Assembly (NCBI GenBank): GCA_030152585.1
Contig: JASLJC010000079.1
Coordinates: forward strand, 1-17,696
Reading direction: 5' to 3'
Origin: Savagea sp.
GTDB lineage: Bacteria > Bacillota > Bacilli > Bacillales_A > Planococcaceae
DNA length: 17,696 nucleotides
Shown here: positions 15,906-17,696 of the stretch, piece after piece
How the letters are laid out: each line of letters starts with the position of its first letter
How positions within the stretch are numbered: the stretch's first letter is position 1
The notes under the pieces: generated by a model
Seen by the model: only the letters and a program-made list of their open reading frames with translations
What the model was told of the DNA's origin: nothing
The model's database searches: none
Position numbers and translations under genes: made by a program

Positions 15906-17166
15906 AGAAGAAAAATCGTTGAATGTCGTTCCATGTCACGACGACCATTAAAACGAGCAAAAGGACGATACCGATAAAATGAACCATTCCTTCTTTTTCT
16001 CGTGAAACGGGACGTCCACGAACGGCTTCGATTCCGAAGAAAAACAAGCGACCACCATCTAATGCTGGAAGAGGTAACAAATTCATAATCCCTAAGTTAA
16101 TACTTAAAATCGCTGCGAAATTCATAATGTTAATAACACCATATTTCGCTACTTCTTCCGTCGCTTTGTAAATACCGACTGGCCCTGTTAATGCATCAAT
16201 TGTAAATTGACCTGTAACGAGTTGACCTAGTATTTCAAATATCTTTTTAAACCAATAGACCGTCTGTTCCCCACCATAAACGAAAGACTTCCATATTCCT
16301 TTTTCTAACGTTAACGCAGCCCAAGCACCTACTTGTCCGTAAGCTTGACCTGCTTCTTCTAATTTCGTCGGAATAACGGTTAACGGAATTTCTTTACCTT
16401 CACGCTCTACGATAAGATTCAATTCTACTTCAGGATGTTTTCGGACGTAGTCTGCAAACGCTGTCCACTTTTCAACAGGCTCACCATCAACAGATACGAT
16501 ATAGTCCCCCGATTGCAACCCTCCATCTTTTGCTGCCGATTGTTCTTGAACGTCCGCAATAATCGGTTCATTCGTCGGAACACCTGCAATAAATCCAATG
16601 GCAACGAATAAGAAAAAGGCTAAAATAAAATTAAATAGAGGTCCTGCAAAAATAGTCATCGTTCGATGACCGAGCGATTTCGATTCAAATTGACGCTCAT
16701 AAGGTGCAATACGTAATGTTTCTCCTTGTTCTACGACCATTGCTTCTTTTGATACCTCGATACGATGCCACACTTCTTCTTCATCGTATCCTTCGATGTA
16801 CATATCATGTTTTAAATCCGCACGTTCTACTTGAATATAAAACACATCTGGGTCATCTAGCGTTTCTGCTAAATACAATTTAATCGCTTCGCCGTTTTCG
16901 TTCGTACGTAATCCAACTCGATATCCTGGCTGTAATTCGATCGAATCGAAATCTTCACCCGCCATTCGAACGTAACCACCGAGCGGTAATAAGCGAATCG
17001 TATACAACGTTTCTCCTTTTTGTGCATGAAACAACTTCGGTCCGAATCCAATCGCAAACTCGCGTACTAAAATACCTGCTCGTTTTGCAAATATAAAATG
17101 ACCAAGCTCATGAAAAAATACGAGAGAACCGAATACGATAATAAAAGCTAAAATTGTCGTTACCAT
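15904..17166 (-). CDS. rseP: Site-2 zinc metalloprotease RseP/RasP, intramembrane
   Basis: Membrane-embedded M50 protease that cuts transmembrane helices of anti-sigma factors and leftover signal peptides; in B. subtilis (RasP/YluC) it acts on RsiW and FtsL. The product is 420 residues. The zinc-binding HELGH is at 19-23 inside the first membrane segment (about 1-27). The third zinc ligand is D370 in the LDG motif (LPALDGG), in the segment about 345-372. Further membrane segments lie at about 170-195 and 395-412. A PDZ domain spans about 195-268 (DGGLQSGDYIVSVDG). A long extracytoplasmic insertion (about 72-160) is typical of Bacillales members. AAAGGTGG precedes the ATG by six bases. It follows dxr by 16 bases, as in B. 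subtilis, so the two are likely cotranscribed. Confidence 0.97.
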   Translation of the reverse strand: MVTTILAFIIVFGSLVFFHELGHFIFAKRAGILVREFAIGFGPKLFHAQKGETLYTIRLLPLGGYVRMAGEDFDSIELQPGYRVGLRTNENGEAIKLYLAETLDDPDVFYIQVERADLKHDMYIEGYDEEEVWHRIEVSKEAMVVEQGETLRIAPYERQFESKSLGHRTMTIFAGPLFNFILAFFLFVAIGFIAGVPTNEPIIADVQEQSAAKDGGLQSGDYIVSVDGEPVEKWTAFADYVRKHPEVELNLIVEREGKEIPLTVIPTKLEEAGQAYGQVGAWAALTLEKGIWKSFVYGGEQTVYWFKKIFEILGQLVTGQFTIDALTGPVGIYKATEEVAKYGVINIMNFAAILSINLGIMNLLPLPALDGGRLFFFGIEAVRGRPVSREKEGMVHFIGIVLLLVLMVVVTWNDIQRFFF

Positions 17167-17182
17167 ACGTAACCACCTTTCT

Positions 17183-17696
17183 CTACTTAGTCCATATCGT
17201 TTGAACAGACTGTCGTGTTTGTTGATCTATGTGTAAAATCGTTTCTAAATCAGGTCGTTCTATTACGGTATGGGCAAGCATCATCTCTTCAACAATTTCA
17301 TCAATTTGTAAAAAGTCAATTTTTCCTTTCATAAATTGGGCAACTGCTACTTCATTCGCTGCATTCATTACCGTTGGTAGTGAACCTCCACGACGTCCTG
17401 CATCGTATGCAAGTTGTAACGCTTTAAATCGCTTCAAATCAATTGGTTCAAAATGTAGTTGACCGAGCTCTGCTAAGTTTAGTCGTTGCGGTTGTTGCAT
17501 CGGAATACGGTCAGGGTACGTTAAAGCATATTGAATTGGCACACGCATATCTGGTGCTCCTAATTGCGCAATCATACTCGTATCTTGGAATTCGACGACG
17601 GAATGAACGATACTTTCTCGATGCATCACGCATTCAATTTGATCAAACGGTATGTTAAACAAATGGTGTGCTTCAATTACTTCTAACCCTTTGTTC
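17183..17696 (-). CDS. dxr: 1-deoxy-D-xylulose 5-phosphate reductoisomerase, C-terminal part
   Basis: Second enzyme of the MEP isoprenoid pathway: NADPH-dependent conversion of deoxyxylulose phosphate to methylerythritol phosphate. Only the last 170 residues are in the window; the reading frame stays open to the right edge (NKGLEVIEAHHLFNIP at the border). The TTG at 17662 is internal, not a start. Recognisable parts are HRESIVHSVVEFQD, IAQLGAPDMRVPIQYALTYP and GGSLPTVMNAANEVAVAQF, covering the end of the catalytic domain and the C-terminal helical domain. The full protein would be about 380 residues. The stop codon lies 16 bases before the rseP start. Confidence 0.97.
   Translation of the reverse strand, partial: NKGLEVIEAHHLFNIPFDQIECVMHRESIVHSVVEFQDTSMIAQLGAPDMRVPIQYALTYPDRIPMQQPQRLNLAELGQLHFEPIDLKRFKALQLAYDAGRRGGSLPTVMNAANEVAVAQFMKGKIDFLQIDEIVEEMMLAHTVIERPDLETILHIDQQTRQSVQTIWTK

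Noticed and set aside
1..17696. An undescribed accessory system, mobile element or CRISPR array
   Set aside because: Every stretch is filled by conserved housekeeping genes in the standard Bacillales order; there are no integrase or transposase genes, no spaced direct repeats and no compositional break.

Overview
This window is a core housekeeping block from a low-to-mid G+C Firmicute, most likely a member of the Bacillales. Every gene lies on the minus strand. In transcription order, from high to low coordinates, the genes are dxr (partial), rseP, proS, polC, rimP, nusA, ylxR (rnpM), ylxQ, infB, ylxP, rbfA, truB, ribF, rpsO and pnp (partial). This is the Bacillus subtilis order. The presence of PolC, the Firmicute-type replicase, and close similarity to remembered Bacillus and Staphylococcus proteins support the assignment. 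I cannot name a genus.

Right part (about 9.7-17.7 kb): dxr (isoprenoid synthesis) and rseP (site-2 intramembrane protease) are tightly spaced. proS follows, behind a perfectly placed 18-bp tandem duplication that carries two TATAAT boxes. polC comes next after a hairpin-containing gap. The polC product has intact exonuclease, zinc-finger and polymerase motifs, but its PHP domain lacks two usual metal-binding histidines.

Middle part (about 4.4-9.7 kb): a strong extended -10 promoter just downstream of polC reads into rimP-nusA-ylxR-ylxQ-infB-ylxP-rbfA. This translation and ribosome-maturation operon has short gaps or overlaps throughout. Its leader contains a hairpin with an interrupted U-tract, the arrangement expected for NusA autoregulation by attenuation as known in B. 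subtilis. A good intrinsic terminator follows rbfA.

Left part (1-4.4 kb): truB and ribF form a pair. rpsO then has its own strong promoter and a leader that could hold an S15 autoregulatory structure. A terminator follows rpsO, and then comes pnp, which runs off the left edge.

There are no tRNA or rRNA genes, mobile elements, CRISPR arrays or accessory islands. No stretch over about 150 bases lacks a gene or a recognisable signal. I found no convincing undescribed system. The points worth a second look are regulatory sites and the PolC PHP substitutions.
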